Positions 26,075-33,948 of a DNA stretch of 64,000 bases are shown piece by piece. Numbering within the stretch: position 1 is the first letter of the stretch; the number at the start of each line of letters is the position of its first letter. The position numbers and the translations under genes were made by a program. The notes beneath the pieces are model-generated. The model did not search any database and was not told the DNA's origin. It worked only from the letters and a program-made list of their open reading frames with translations. Where the stretch lies: NCBI RefSeq assembly GCF_004123835.1, contig NZ_MZMU01000001.1:124001-188000 (forward strand), in the 5' to 3' direction. The DNA is from Rhizobium leguminosarum. GTDB lineage: Bacteria > Pseudomonadota > Alphaproteobacteria > Rhizobiales > Rhizobiaceae.

Positions 26075-27816
26075 TCGGCGGCCTCCCTCATAACGATGTC
26101 GGCATCGACGCGAATGATGCGATGCATGCGGGCGGCAAGCAGCGGATCGTGGGTCGCAACGATCAAAGTGCGGCCCCTGGCGAGCGAAAGCAGACTCTCG
26201 ATCACCTCGGCGGCGGTGGCGGCGTCGAGATGTGCGGTCGGCTCGTCGGCGAGGATGATCCGCAGATGCGGATTGCAGGCCGCCCGCGCAATCGCAAGCC
26301 GCAGCGCCTCGCCGCCGGAAAGTCCGATCCCGCCTTCGCCGAGCGGCCGGTTGCCATAGGCGGCTGCGACTTTTCCGAGCCTGGCGGCGTCGAGCGCATC
26401 CGTCACGTTGCCGCGCAGGATACCAGGCCTGCCAAGCGCGATATTGCCGGCGATGGTGCCGGCAAAAATATGCGGCCTCTGGCCGATCCATGCCATGCTG
26501 GCGCGCAAGGCGTGGGCGCTGTCATCCGCAAGCTCTATGCCGCCGATGACGATACGGCCGCCGGTGCAGGGCGCCAGCCCTGATATGAGCGAAAGAAGCG
26601 TCGACTTGCCGGAACCGCTGGCGCCAAGAAGCGCCAGATGTTCGCCGGCGGCGATATCGAGGTTGAAACCGTCAAGGATCAACGGCTCGGCGGCGTTGTA
26701 GCGGAAATCGACATTCTCAAGACGGATGGCCGGCGCTTCGGTGATGGCAGATGCTGCTGGTGCGACTTCGGCTGCTCCTCGGATCGACAGGCCGCCGGCA
26801 GCGAGGGCGTCCAGGGATTTCAGCGCCGCTTCGCCGGCCGCCCGATCGTGCCAGACAGCCGAGAGTTCGCGCAGCGGTTCGAAGAAGGCCGGTGCAAGCA
26901 GCAGGATGAACAGTCCCTCGGTCAGGTCGAGCCGGCCTACCCAGGTGCCGAAGCGGATTTCGCCAAGCAGGCTGAAGCCGACATAGACGGCAATCATCGC
27001 CACGCCGAGGGCGGCGAAAAGCTCGAGCACCGCCGAGGACAGAAAGGCGATCTTCAACACCGCCATGGTGCGCGTACGCAGCGACTCCGCCTCGCGACGC
27101 AGCCGTAGCGCCGTTGCATCGACTGCGTCGAGCGCACGGATGGTCGCCAGTCCGCGCAGCCGATCGAGCAGGAAGCCGTTGAGGCCGCCGGTCGCGACGA
27201 GTTGCCTTTCGCTGGCCGCCTGAGCACGCCAGCCGATCAACGCCATGAAGATGGGAATCAGCGGCGCGGCGAACAGCAAAACCAGAGCGGCGATCCAGGA
27301 GACCGGCAGGATGAAGGCAAGGATGACGAACGGCACGAGGCTCGCCTTCATCCGCGCCGGCTGAAAACGGGCGAGGTAGGGCACGATCAGTTCGGCCTGT
27401 TCGCCAATGACGCTTGCGGCTTTGCCGGAGGCAGGCCGGCCGCGATCGACCGGCGACGACATGGACACTGCCGCGACGGCGATCTGCCGCCTGCGGCTGA
27501 GTTCGGCGCGGGCGGCTTGAAAAGCCAGGCGACCGCCGGCCGCGTCGAGACAGCTTCTTGCAAATCCGAGGGCGAGGATGCCGAGGGCTGGCCAGAGAAC
27601 GTCATGCGATCCGCCGCCATCAGCGATGCGGCCGACCGAGATGGCCAGCAACCCGGCCTGCGGGATCCAGACGGCAGCGGCCAGCGCTTGCAGCATCGCC
27701 GCTCTGCGCAGCCCGCCTTTCGCATCATCTGGGCCGGTGACAGGCGAGACCGTATCGCCGTCCGGCAACGGCTCGGCCTCTTGTCTATCCTTCGCGTCGA
27801 AGAAAGCAGTGCCCAT
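26071..27816 (-). CDS. cydD: Thiol/haem ABC exporter subunit CydD
   Basis: A 581-residue half-transporter with a membrane domain (about 38-330) and an ATPase domain with Walker A GASGSGKST (about 390), signature LSGGEALRLAIARAA and Walker B IILADEPTAHLDA. It is the partner of CydC. The N-terminal tail of about 35 residues before the first helix is normal for alphaproteobacterial CydD. The gene starts 4 bp after the regulator's stop, so regulator, cydDC and cydABX are probably one transcript. Confidence 0.95.
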   Translation of the reverse strand: MGTAFFDAKDRQEAEPLPDGDTVSPVTGPDDAKGGLRRAAMLQALAAAVWIPQAGLLAISVGRIADGGGSHDVLWPALGILALGFARSCLDAAGGRLAFQAARAELSRRRQIAVAAVSMSSPVDRGRPASGKAASVIGEQAELIVPYLARFQPARMKASLVPFVILAFILPVSWIAALVLLFAAPLIPIFMALIGWRAQAASERQLVATGGLNGFLLDRLRGLATIRALDAVDATALRLRREAESLRTRTMAVLKIAFLSSAVLELFAALGVAMIAVYVGFSLLGEIRFGTWVGRLDLTEGLFILLLAPAFFEPLRELSAVWHDRAAGEAALKSLDALAAGGLSIRGAAEVAPAASAITEAPAIRLENVDFRYNAAEPLILDGFNLDIAAGEHLALLGASGSGKSTLLSLISGLAPCTGGRIVIGGIELADDSAHALRASMAWIGQRPHIFAGTIAGNIALGRPGILRGNVTDALDAARLGKVAAAYGNRPLGEGGIGLSGGEALRLAIARAACNPHLRIILADEPTAHLDAATAAEVIESLLSLARGRTLIVATHDPLLAARMHRIIRVDADIVMREAAE

Positions 27817-27820
27817 GGCG

Positions 27821-28399
27821 CTAACTCTTGTTCGCAGGATTTGGCCGGCGGCTGCGGCCGAGCGAAACGACCCGGTCCTTGGCCTCCAGAAGCTTGGTCA
27901 CTTTCGCGCCCAGCGAGAGTAACGTTGCGAGCCTTTCTGTTTCAAGTTGTTTTACGTCTTCATACCAATGTGTCAGCTGCTCGATCAGCGTGTGCATCTC
28001 GCTCATGCGTTGCTGCGCATGGCGCTCGGCGTCGCTGGCCGGCCGCTGCATCAGGATTTCGCGCAGGACCGACAGCGTCGGATCGACTTCGCGCTTCTTT
28101 CGCTGCTCGGCAAGCGTCCTCAATATGTGCCAGACATCATCCGGCGTGGTGAAGAAATCGCGGCGGTCGTCCGGCTTGTGTTTCAGGATGACAAGGTTCC
28201 AGGCCTGCAGTTCGCGCAGGCTCATCGAAACATTGGAGCGCGAGATGCCGAGCGACTCGGCGATCTCCTCGGCACAGACCGGCGCGGGCGAGACGAAGAG
28301 CAGGGCATAGATCTGGCCGACCGTGCGGTTGATTCCCCAGCGCGACCCCATTTCGCCGAAGTGGAGAACGAAGGACTGGACGAGAGGCGGAAGGTTCAT
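27821..28399 (-). CDS. GbsR/MarR-type transcriptional regulator of the cyd operon
   Basis: A 192-residue winged-helix regulator. The DNA-binding part (about 18-85) includes CAEEIAESLGISRSNVSMSLREL and the wing KHKPDDRRDFFTT, followed by a helical dimerisation region. It belongs to the GbsR/MarR group. The ATG at 28399 begins the conserved NLPPLVQSFVLHFGEMGSRW core; an upstream in-frame start (28495) would read through the operator. It sits at the head of the cyd genes, just downstream of a perfect 24-bp palindrome, so autorepression is likely. The signal sensed (redox, quinone, oxygen) cannot be read from sequence. Confidence 0.88.
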   Translation of the reverse strand: MNLPPLVQSFVLHFGEMGSRWGINRTVGQIYALLFVSPAPVCAEEIAESLGISRSNVSMSLRELQAWNLVILKHKPDDRRDFFTTPDDVWHILRTLAEQRKKREVDPTLSVLREILMQRPASDAERHAQQRMSEMHTLIEQLTHWYEDVKQLETERLATLLSLGAKVTKLLEAKDRVVSLGRSRRPNPANKS

Positions 28400-28419
28400 G
28401 GTCGTTTCCGTTGCGTCTG

Positions 28420-28443
28420 TGATTTCAGAAATTTCTGAAATCA
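28420..28443. promoter_or_regulatory. Perfect 24-bp palindromic operator upstream of the cyd regulator
   Basis: The half-site TGATTTCAGAAA is followed directly by its exact reverse complement, giving 24 bp without mismatch. It overlaps the last base of the proposed -10 box and the predicted start of transcription, the classic position for a repressor. The GbsR/MarR protein encoded 20 bp downstream is the obvious candidate to bind it. Confidence 0.75.
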
Positions 28444-28472
28444 CTATACTGACTTTCGCGTCTCGCCGGCAA
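28443..28472 (-). promoter_or_regulatory. Sigma-70-type promoter for the cyd operon
   Basis: On the minus strand TTGCCG (28472-28467) and TATAGT (28448-28443) are separated by 18 bp, a good match for a housekeeping promoter. Transcription would start near 28436, inside the palindromic operator. Confidence 0.55.
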
Positions 28473-28525
28473 TCGGCAAGGCATGCCTGCGTCAATTTGG
28501 ATGTCCGTTCGTTGACCGTTGGCTA

Positions 28526-28567
28526 GATATAGCCTGGTGCGACGTGGCTGGATTTGACTTGGGTCAA
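28526..28567 (-). promoter_or_regulatory. FixK/FNR-type box with class-II promoter spacing, cyd operon
   Basis: TTGACCCAAGTCAA on the minus strand (28567-28554) fits TTGA-N6-TCAA, the FixK/FNR consensus. Exactly 22 bp downstream is TATATC (28531-28526), which puts the box centre at -41.5 from a start near 28519, the standard class-II activation geometry. This would give low-oxygen induction of cytochrome bd, as expected biologically. Confidence 0.65.
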
Positions 28568-28597
28568 GTCCACAGCACTTTGCAACGATGACACAGA

Positions 28598-28630
28598 AAC
28601 GCCCGGCGATGCGCTTGCCTGCCGGGCGTT
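28598..28630 (-). terminator. Probable terminator of hupE
   Basis: AACGCCCGGC (28598-28607) and GCCGGGCGTT (28621-28630) form a perfect 10-bp stem with a 13-base loop. On the minus strand it is followed by TTTCTG. It lies 66 bp past the hupE stop. Confidence 0.5.
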
Positions 28631-28695
28631 CTGGTCGGATTGAGATGTCTAGGCCGCCGCTGCTGCCCAGTTTTCGTTCAGGAATGCCGTCCGGC

Positions 28696-29295
28696 TCAGA
28701 TCAAGCCGGCCAGGATGCCGACGCCAGCAATGGCGGCAATGCCACCTGCCGTGCGCGTCACGAAGACGCCCTGCCGTTCACCGGCGCGGCCGATGACGTA
28801 ACCAAGAGCGAGACCGGAGACATGCAGCAGCGCCGTCGCGGCCATGAAGCCGGCGGCATAGGCGGCACCGCCGGCATTTTCCGGCATTTCGGCGCCATGT
28901 ACATAACCGTGGAAGACGGCGAAGAGACCGATCATGCCGAGCGCTGCGGCCAGCGGCGCCTTGACGTTGAGCGCAACGACGGCGCCGAGGACGACGACGG
29001 AAAGCGCGATGCCGGTTTCAACGAAGGGAACATTGATCCCAGCAACGCCGAGCGCACCACCGAGTGCCATCACCAGAACGAAGGTCGTCGGCACGAGCCA
29101 GGTGGCGCGGCCACCGAGCTGAAATGCGAAAACACCGACCATCACCATGGCGAGGACATGATCGAGGCCAGAGATCGGATGGGCAAAGCCATGGCTGAAG
29201 CCGGCAGCTTCGCCGATGGCGGGATGGGCATAGGCGACGGCTGGAATCGCTGCGGCAGACAAGGCAAGCAGACCGCTCTTGAGTGCTGATTTCAT
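28696..29295 (-). CDS. hupE: HupE/UreJ family metal permease
   Basis: A 199-residue inner-membrane protein with an N-terminal signal-like segment (cleavage near VAYA/HP, about residue 23), six further hydrophobic segments and the family motif HPISGLDHVLAM (about 40-51). Family members move nickel or cobalt or serve hydrogenase/urease maturation. No hydrogenase or urease genes are in the window, so the partner enzyme is elsewhere or the protein acts as a general Ni/Co permease. It is monocistronic here. Confidence 0.9.
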   Translation of the reverse strand: MKSALKSGLLALSAAAIPAVAYAHPAIGEAAGFSHGFAHPISGLDHVLAMVMVGVFAFQLGGRATWLVPTTFVLVMALGGALGVAGINVPFVETGIALSVVVLGAVVALNVKAPLAAALGMIGLFAVFHGYVHGAEMPENAGGAAYAAGFMAATALLHVSGLALGYVIGRAGERQGVFVTRTAGGIAAIAGVGILAGLI

Positions 29296-29571
29296 TGCTC
29301 ATTCCTCGTGAGTTTTCGAATATCCTGCGGCCGCCGAACACAGGTACGGTTCCAAGTCGCGTGCATCACGCTAGTTCAAAGAATTCGCCCCGTCAACGAA
29401 AATGCCATGAAATACCGAGCCAATTCAATTGCTTATCTGATAGGCAGATGCCGCTTTCGATAGCGCCTCCCAGCGCCCCAGCGACTCAAGATCGAACTGG
29501 AAACGGTCCCCCGCAGAGGCTATCAATCGTCCGGCAGAGACGGCGCAGACCGCCGTGATGGAGGAGACGCC

Positions 29572-30603
29572 ATGACGAATATCGAACGGCCGCTGGCGAT
29601 CAGCGCCCCCGAGCCGCGCACGCTCGATCTGATTTTCAGCGACAAGGCGCGCGCCCAATTGCAGGCGAAATATGAGATCGTCGAGGCCGATCCAGAGAAT
29701 ATCGCCGGGCTCGGCGACGATATCCTTAACAGAGCACGCTACATCATCGGCCAGCCGCCGCTTTCGGCGCACACGCTGGGACGTATGCCGGCCTTGCGCT
29801 CGATCCTCAATGTCGAAAGCAATCTTCTCAACAACATGCCCTATGAGGTGCTCTTTGAGCGCGGCATCCATGTGGTGACCACAGGCCAGGTCTTTGCGGA
29901 GCCGGTCGCCGAAATCGGTCTCGGTTTCGCGCTGGCCTTGGCGCGCGGCATCGTCGATGCGGATGTCGCTTTTCGCCAAGGCAACGAACTCTGGGGAGGG
30001 GAGGGGAATGCAAGTGCGCGGCTGATCGCCGGCTCCGAGATCGGCATCGTCGGCTTCGGCGATCTCGGCAAGGCGCTGCGGAGGGTGCTGTCCGGCTTCA
30101 GGGCGCGCATCCGGGTATTCGACCCCTGGCTGCCGCAATCGATCCTCGAGGAAAACGGCGTCGAGCCGGCGAGCCTCGAAGATGTCCTGACGAAGAGCGA
30201 TTTCGTCTTCGTCGCCGCCGCCGTCACCAGCGAGAACAGGGGATTTCTCGGCGCCGAGGCTTTCGCCAGCATGCGCAGGGGCGCGGCCTTCATCCTTCTC
30301 AGCCGCGCCGATGTCGTCGATTTCGATGCACTGATGGCGGCCGTCTCGTCAGGCCACATCGTCGCGGCGAGCGACGTCTACCCTGAGGAACCGCTGCCGC
30401 CCGATCATCCGGTGCGGAGCCTGAAAGGTTTCATCCGCTCGGCGCATAGGGCTGGCGCCCTCGACAGCGCCTTCAAGAAGATGGGCGACATGGTGCTCGA
30501 AGACATGGATCTGATGGATCGCGGCCTGCCGCCGATGCGCTGCAAGCGGGCGGAACGCGAGACGGTTTCGCGCATGCGTTCCAAACCGGTCGCGGTGAAT
30601 TAG
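29572..30603 (+). CDS. 2-hydroxyacid dehydrogenase (SerA-like)
   Basis: A 343-residue NAD-dependent D-isomer 2-hydroxyacid dehydrogenase. The Rossmann motif GIVGFGDLGKALRRVLSGF lies near residues 157-175. The family catalytic residues are visible as Arg in LLSRADVVD, Glu in YPEEPLPPDHP and His in SAHRAGAL. GGAGGAGA precedes the ATG. It stands alone between hupE and a Tim44-domain gene. A tail of about 40 residues after the catalytic His is rich in Met/Arg. Its stop codon TAG is the first three bases of a rhizobial repeat. The substrate is not predictable; it is not close enough to SerA to call serine synthesis. Confidence 0.88.
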   Translation: MTNIERPLAISAPEPRTLDLIFSDKARAQLQAKYEIVEADPENIAGLGDDILNRARYIIGQPPLSAHTLGRMPALRSILNVESNLLNNMPYEVLFERGIHVVTTGQVFAEPVAEIGLGFALALARGIVDADVAFRQGNELWGGEGNASARLIAGSEIGIVGFGDLGKALRRVLSGFRARIRVFDPWLPQSILEENGVEPASLEDVLTKSDFVFVAAAVTSENRGFLGAEAFASMRRGAAFILLSRADVVDFDALMAAVSSGHIVAASDVYPEEPLPPDHPVRSLKGFIRSAHRAGALDSAFKKMGDMVLEDMDLMDRGLPPMRCKRAERETVSRMRSKPVAVN

Positions 30604-30705
30604 AGCAATTCCAGGAAAAGTGCGAAGCGGTTTTCAGTCCGGAATTGCGTAAAAACAAAAGGATAGAGCGGTTCTGCGCTTCCGTTAAAAGCTGAACCGC
30701 TCTAG
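30601..30705. repeat. Rhizobial palindromic intergenic repeat
   Basis: A 105-bp element begins TAGAGCAATTCC, contains GGAATTG that pairs with the first arm (CAATTCC), and ends with the hairpin TAGAGCGGTTC (from 30664) / GAACCGCTCTA (to 30704). The same TAGAGC/GCTCTA ends occur at 24334-24385. Its first codon-sized unit serves as the stop of the dehydrogenase gene. Confidence 0.8.
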
Positions 30706-30724
30706 GCCAGAAGAGGCGCGCCAC

Positions 30725-31747
30725 TCAGGCGGCGCGCTGCTCGGCGCCTTGGATCGCGGCGAGCTTCCAGTCGGCGCTCGGCTTGCGCACGAAGGTCCAT
30801 ACCTCGGTGCTTTCGCTCGGGTGGTGATCGTCGCCGGAAACGATCCGGCCGCTGTCGCGTTCGACCATGGCATCGATCGAGGAATAGCGCATGGCGAGCG
30901 TCGCATATTCCTGACCATCCTCGCGCCAGGCCTCGGCAATATCGCCCTGCAGCAGCTTGACGTCGGAGACGCGGTTGCGCACGCCGTTGGTGGCGTTTTC
31001 GCCGAGTTCCTCGGCAAGATAGGACATGGCCTCAGGCGTCGTCAGGCGACGCAACGTGCCGTAATCTTCGGCACCGTAGGCGGTCTGCACTTGGGTCAGC
31101 AGTTCCTCGAACTGATCGAGATCGGCCTGCGCCAGCCCGATCTCGTCGCTCGGGCGGTTGCCGCGCGAGGACGAAGCTGAACCGGCGCCCGAACCGATCG
31201 CCGGGATCTGGAAGGACGAGTTGCCGGCAGGCGACATGCTATAGGATGGCTGGCTATAGGATTGTGGAGGGGATCGGCTCGGGCCTCCGACGCCGTAGGA
31301 AGGCTGGCGGCGGTTGGCGAAATAACGCATGGCGAGCATGACGGCGCCGCCGATCAAGGCGATCTGCAGCAACATGCCAAGGAAGCCGAAGCCGCCGCCG
31401 AAACCGTGGCCGAGCAGCATACCGAGAAGACCGCCGGCAATCAGGCCGCCGATCATCGAACGGCCGAATCCGCCGAATAAACCGGGGCGCTGAGCGCCGA
31501 GGGGCTGTTGCGCGGTAGCAGGCGCGGTGGTCTGCGGACGTGGCGTCATCGACCTTTCGATCGGTGCTGCGGTTCCAGGCGCGGTGCTGGTGACAGGCGG
31601 TGCCTGGAAGGTGCGCGTGCCGCGGCTTCCGAAACCGCCGCTTCCGGCGCGGCGCGCCTCGGCATCGTCAAGGGAAGCAAAAACGGTAGCGCTCGTCAGA
31701 GCGGCAATGGCCGCGATCTTGGCAAAACGCGAAACGGCACTCGGCAT
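30725..31747 (-). CDS. Tim44-like domain membrane protein
   Basis: A 340-residue protein with an N-terminal signal/anchor (about 5-27), a Pro/Thr/Ala- and Gly-rich linker (about 30-90) and one or two hydrophobic segments (MIGGLIAGGLLGMLLGHGFG and FLGMLLQIALIGGAVMLAMRYF). The C-terminal Tim44-like domain (about 195-340) includes ADLDQFEELLTQVQTAYG and ends WKLAAIQGAEQRAA. Alphaproteobacterial relatives are inner-membrane proteins of uncertain role. The start at 31747 has AGGAGATCAGGA upstream. It is monocistronic. Confidence 0.85.
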   Translation of the reverse strand: MPSAVSRFAKIAAIAALTSATVFASLDDAEARRAGSGGFGSRGTRTFQAPPVTSTAPGTAAPIERSMTPRPQTTAPATAQQPLGAQRPGLFGGFGRSMIGGLIAGGLLGMLLGHGFGGGFGFLGMLLQIALIGGAVMLAMRYFANRRQPSYGVGGPSRSPPQSYSQPSYSMSPAGNSSFQIPAIGSGAGSASSSRGNRPSDEIGLAQADLDQFEELLTQVQTAYGAEDYGTLRRLTTPEAMSYLAEELGENATNGVRNRVSDVKLLQGDIAEAWREDGQEYATLAMRYSSIDAMVERDSGRIVSGDDHHPSESTEVWTFVRKPSADWKLAAIQGAEQRAA

Positions 31748-31831
31748 TCCTGATCTCCTGTCATGCGCAATCACGGTATGTCGAGATGTAATATAGGGAC
31801 TCTTTCCGCCGTGTGAAGCTCTTCGGCGCCA

Positions 31832-32290
31832 TTACTGGCAGACGTCGACCCAACTGGCGCCGGTTAGCTCTGCCAGCCGTCCGGTGGCGATGCGCACGGC
31901 CGAGTTCGTCGAGCCGGCCGCCGGCACGACTTCATCGAAGCGTTTCAGTGAGATGTCACAATAGATAGGGAGCGGCGAAGGCAGGCCGAAGGGGCAGACG
32001 CCGCCGACCGGATGGCTGGTGACTGCCACAACCTCTTCGGCATCGAGCATGCGCCCCTTGGCTCCGAAGGTGTCCTTGAACTTGCGATTGTCGAGCCGCG
32101 CCGTGCCGCCGGCAACGACCAGCATCATCCGCTCGCCAACACGCAGGCAGATCGTCTTGGCGATCTGGGCCGGCTCGACGCCATGGGCTTCAGCGGCAAG
32201 CGCCACCGTCGAGGAGCTCTCGGCGGTTTCGATGATTTCGATATCGGGTGCGTGGGCGCGCAGGAAGGCGCGGACAGATTCAAGGCTCAT
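31832..32290 (-). CDS. YbaK/EbsC-type aminoacyl-tRNA deacylase
   Basis: A 152-residue protein of the YbaK/ProX family that hydrolyses misacylated tRNA, usually Cys- or Ala-tRNA(Pro), in the cytoplasm. The conserved AKTICLRVGERMMLVVAGGTARLDNRKFK region and GGVCPFGLPSPLPIYCD near residues 95-111 are present. Full length for the family. It starts at 32290 and is divergent from the binding-protein gene at 32538. Confidence 0.9.
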   Translation of the reverse strand: MSLESVRAFLRAHAPDIEIIETAESSSTVALAAEAHGVEPAQIAKTICLRVGERMMLVVAGGTARLDNRKFKDTFGAKGRMLDAEEVVAVTSHPVGGVCPFGLPSPLPIYCDISLKRFDEVVPAAGSTNSAVRIATGRLAELTGASWVDVCQ

Positions 32291-32537
32291 GACGCGATGC
32301 TAGCCCAGGAAATACGCAATTTGAAGCGTAAAAGGCGCCTGTCAAAAACCGCCGCTTGCAAGTCCTGCGGACATCGTCATAATAATTTTGCACACGTGCT
32401 CATTTTTGTCATTCGGCCGTTACGTTCAACCCCTAGAGCGGGATACGCCACGTTTTCGTGGGGTTTCGGAGCGGTCATCATCAGCAGTGCTGACCCGTCA
32501 AGAGGCCTCACACTGCTCTTCCAGGGAGACGAAGAAG

Positions 32538-33884
32538 ATGACCATTTTGCCGACACTGAAATCGCTTGCCGTCGCGGCCGCCATCCTGGCCTCGACCTCT
32601 GCAATTGCACTTGCCAAGGATGTTCACATCAGCGTCTGGGCCGGCGGCACCGGCCCGAACGACGTCTATCGCCTCGACGCCATCGAGATCGCAGCCCAGC
32701 AGCTGCAGCGCGAAGCCGCCCTCAAGGGCGAAGAGCTGAAGATCACCGTCGAAAAGAAGCCTTATTCGGGCTGGGAGGACTTCAAGCAGGCGCTGACCCT
32801 TGCCGCCGAAGCCAAGACTGCCCCGAACATCGTCGTCAGCGGCCATGAAGACATCGCACCCTGGTCGCAGGCAGGCCTTATCGTTCCGATCGAAGATTAT
32901 GTCGATCTCGACTCCTGGCCGCTCAGCGACATCTATGAAAACCTGTTGCAGATCGCCTCTTACAACGGCACCGTCTACGGCATCCCGCAGGACGCCGAAT
33001 CCCGCCCGATGTTCTTCTGGAAGCCTTACATGAAGGCGATCGGTTACAGCGATGCCGATCTGGACGCCCTGCCGCAGAGCGTCCAGGACGGCAAGTACAC
33101 CATGAAGAACCTGCTCGAAGACGCCAAGAAGATGCAGGACAAGGGCCTTGTTCAGGCCGGCTACGGTTTTTATCCGCGCACCAGCAACGGCCCTGATTAC
33201 TGGCAGTTCTACACCAGCTTCGGCGGCACGATGGAAGAAGGCGGCAAGCTCGTTTTCGACAAAGCCGCGATGACCCGCACCTATCAGTTCTTCGCCGATG
33301 CCGTAAAGGCAGGCGTCACCAAGAAGAACCATATCGGCATGCCGGGCGATCAGTGGTGGAAGGAAGTCGCCACCGGCAAGGCTGGTATCTGGGACGGCGG
33401 CACCTGGCACTATGCCCGCCTCGTCAACCAGGAAGGCCTGAAGGACTTCTTCGGCAACGTGATCTTCACGCTGATCCCCGCCGGCGAAGGCGGCAAGGCC
33501 AACACGCTCACCCATCCGCTCGTTTACCTGCTGACCGCAGGTCACGACCAGGAAGACACCGAGATCGCCGCCCAACTGGTCAAGATCGCCTCCGAGCCGC
33601 GCACCAACGCGCTGCATGCGGTCAAATCAGCCCATCTCGGCATCTCCAAGTCGGAATCCACCGTCGACTTCTACTCGGCCGACCGCTGGACCCGCGAAGC
33701 CACCGAGCGCCTGCTGCCGCATGCCAATGCGATGCCGAACAATTCCGATTTCGGCAAATATTGGAACATCATGTGGAAGAACCTCGAGGCATCCTGGACC
33801 GGCGCCAAGACCGTAGACGCCGCCATTGGCGATGCCGAGAGCGAGCTGAAAAGCACGCTCGGCGACAAGATCGTCATCCGCTAA
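32538..33884 (+). CDS. Carbohydrate ABC transporter substrate-binding protein
   Basis: A 448-residue periplasmic binding protein. The signal peptide runs from residue 1 to about 26 (cleavage near IALA/KD), and the mature protein begins DVHISVWAGGTGPNDVYRLD. Asp/Glu- and Trp-rich pocket segments (ISVWAGG, GIWDGGTWHYARL) fit a type 1 sugar-binding protein. AGGGAGA precedes the ATG at 32538; a longer in-frame start would lack a signal peptide. It heads an operon with two permeases, an ATPase, a glycerophosphodiesterase, a LacI regulator and an IMPase-like enzyme. The ligand is probably a phosphodiester-linked sugar or polyol (inference). Confidence 0.92.
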   Translation: MTILPTLKSLAVAAAILASTSAIALAKDVHISVWAGGTGPNDVYRLDAIEIAAQQLQREAALKGEELKITVEKKPYSGWEDFKQALTLAAEAKTAPNIVVSGHEDIAPWSQAGLIVPIEDYVDLDSWPLSDIYENLLQIASYNGTVYGIPQDAESRPMFFWKPYMKAIGYSDADLDALPQSVQDGKYTMKNLLEDAKKMQDKGLVQAGYGFYPRTSNGPDYWQFYTSFGGTMEEGGKLVFDKAAMTRTYQFFADAVKAGVTKKNHIGMPGDQWWKEVATGKAGIWDGGTWHYARLVNQEGLKDFFGNVIFTLIPAGEGGKANTLTHPLVYLLTAGHDQEDTEIAAQLVKIASEPRTNALHAVKSAHLGISKSESTVDFYSADRWTREATERLLPHANAMPNNSDFGKYWNIMWKNLEASWTGAKTVDAAIGDAESELKSTLGDKIVIR

Positions 33885-33898
33885 GATCGAAGCACTCT

Positions 33899-33925
33899 CC
33901 GGGCGGCGGCAGCACCGCCGCCCGG
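33899..33925 (+). other. Hairpin after the binding-protein gene
   Basis: CCGGGCGGCGG (33899-33909) and CCGCCGCCCGG (33915-33925) form a perfect 11-bp stem with a 5-base loop between the binding protein and the first permease, with no T-run. Confidence 0.6.
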
Positions 33926-33948
33926 TCGGTTCGCGATGAGGGGCTTCC

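Noticed and set aside
24383..26491. A longer cydC start about 420 bases upstream of 26074
   Set aside because: The extra N-terminus is Arg-rich antisense-like sequence inside cydD, and ATG 26074 begins the conserved CydC membrane domain with a 4-bp overlap.
28696..29295. HupE as evidence for a nearby hydrogenase or urease operon
   Set aside because: No hydrogenase, urease or nickel-chaperone genes occur in the window.
32391..32410. GCACACGTGC near 32393 as a LacI operator for the operon starting at 32538
   Set aside because: Only the CACGTG core is symmetric; the flanks do not form the extended palindrome expected for a LacI family site.
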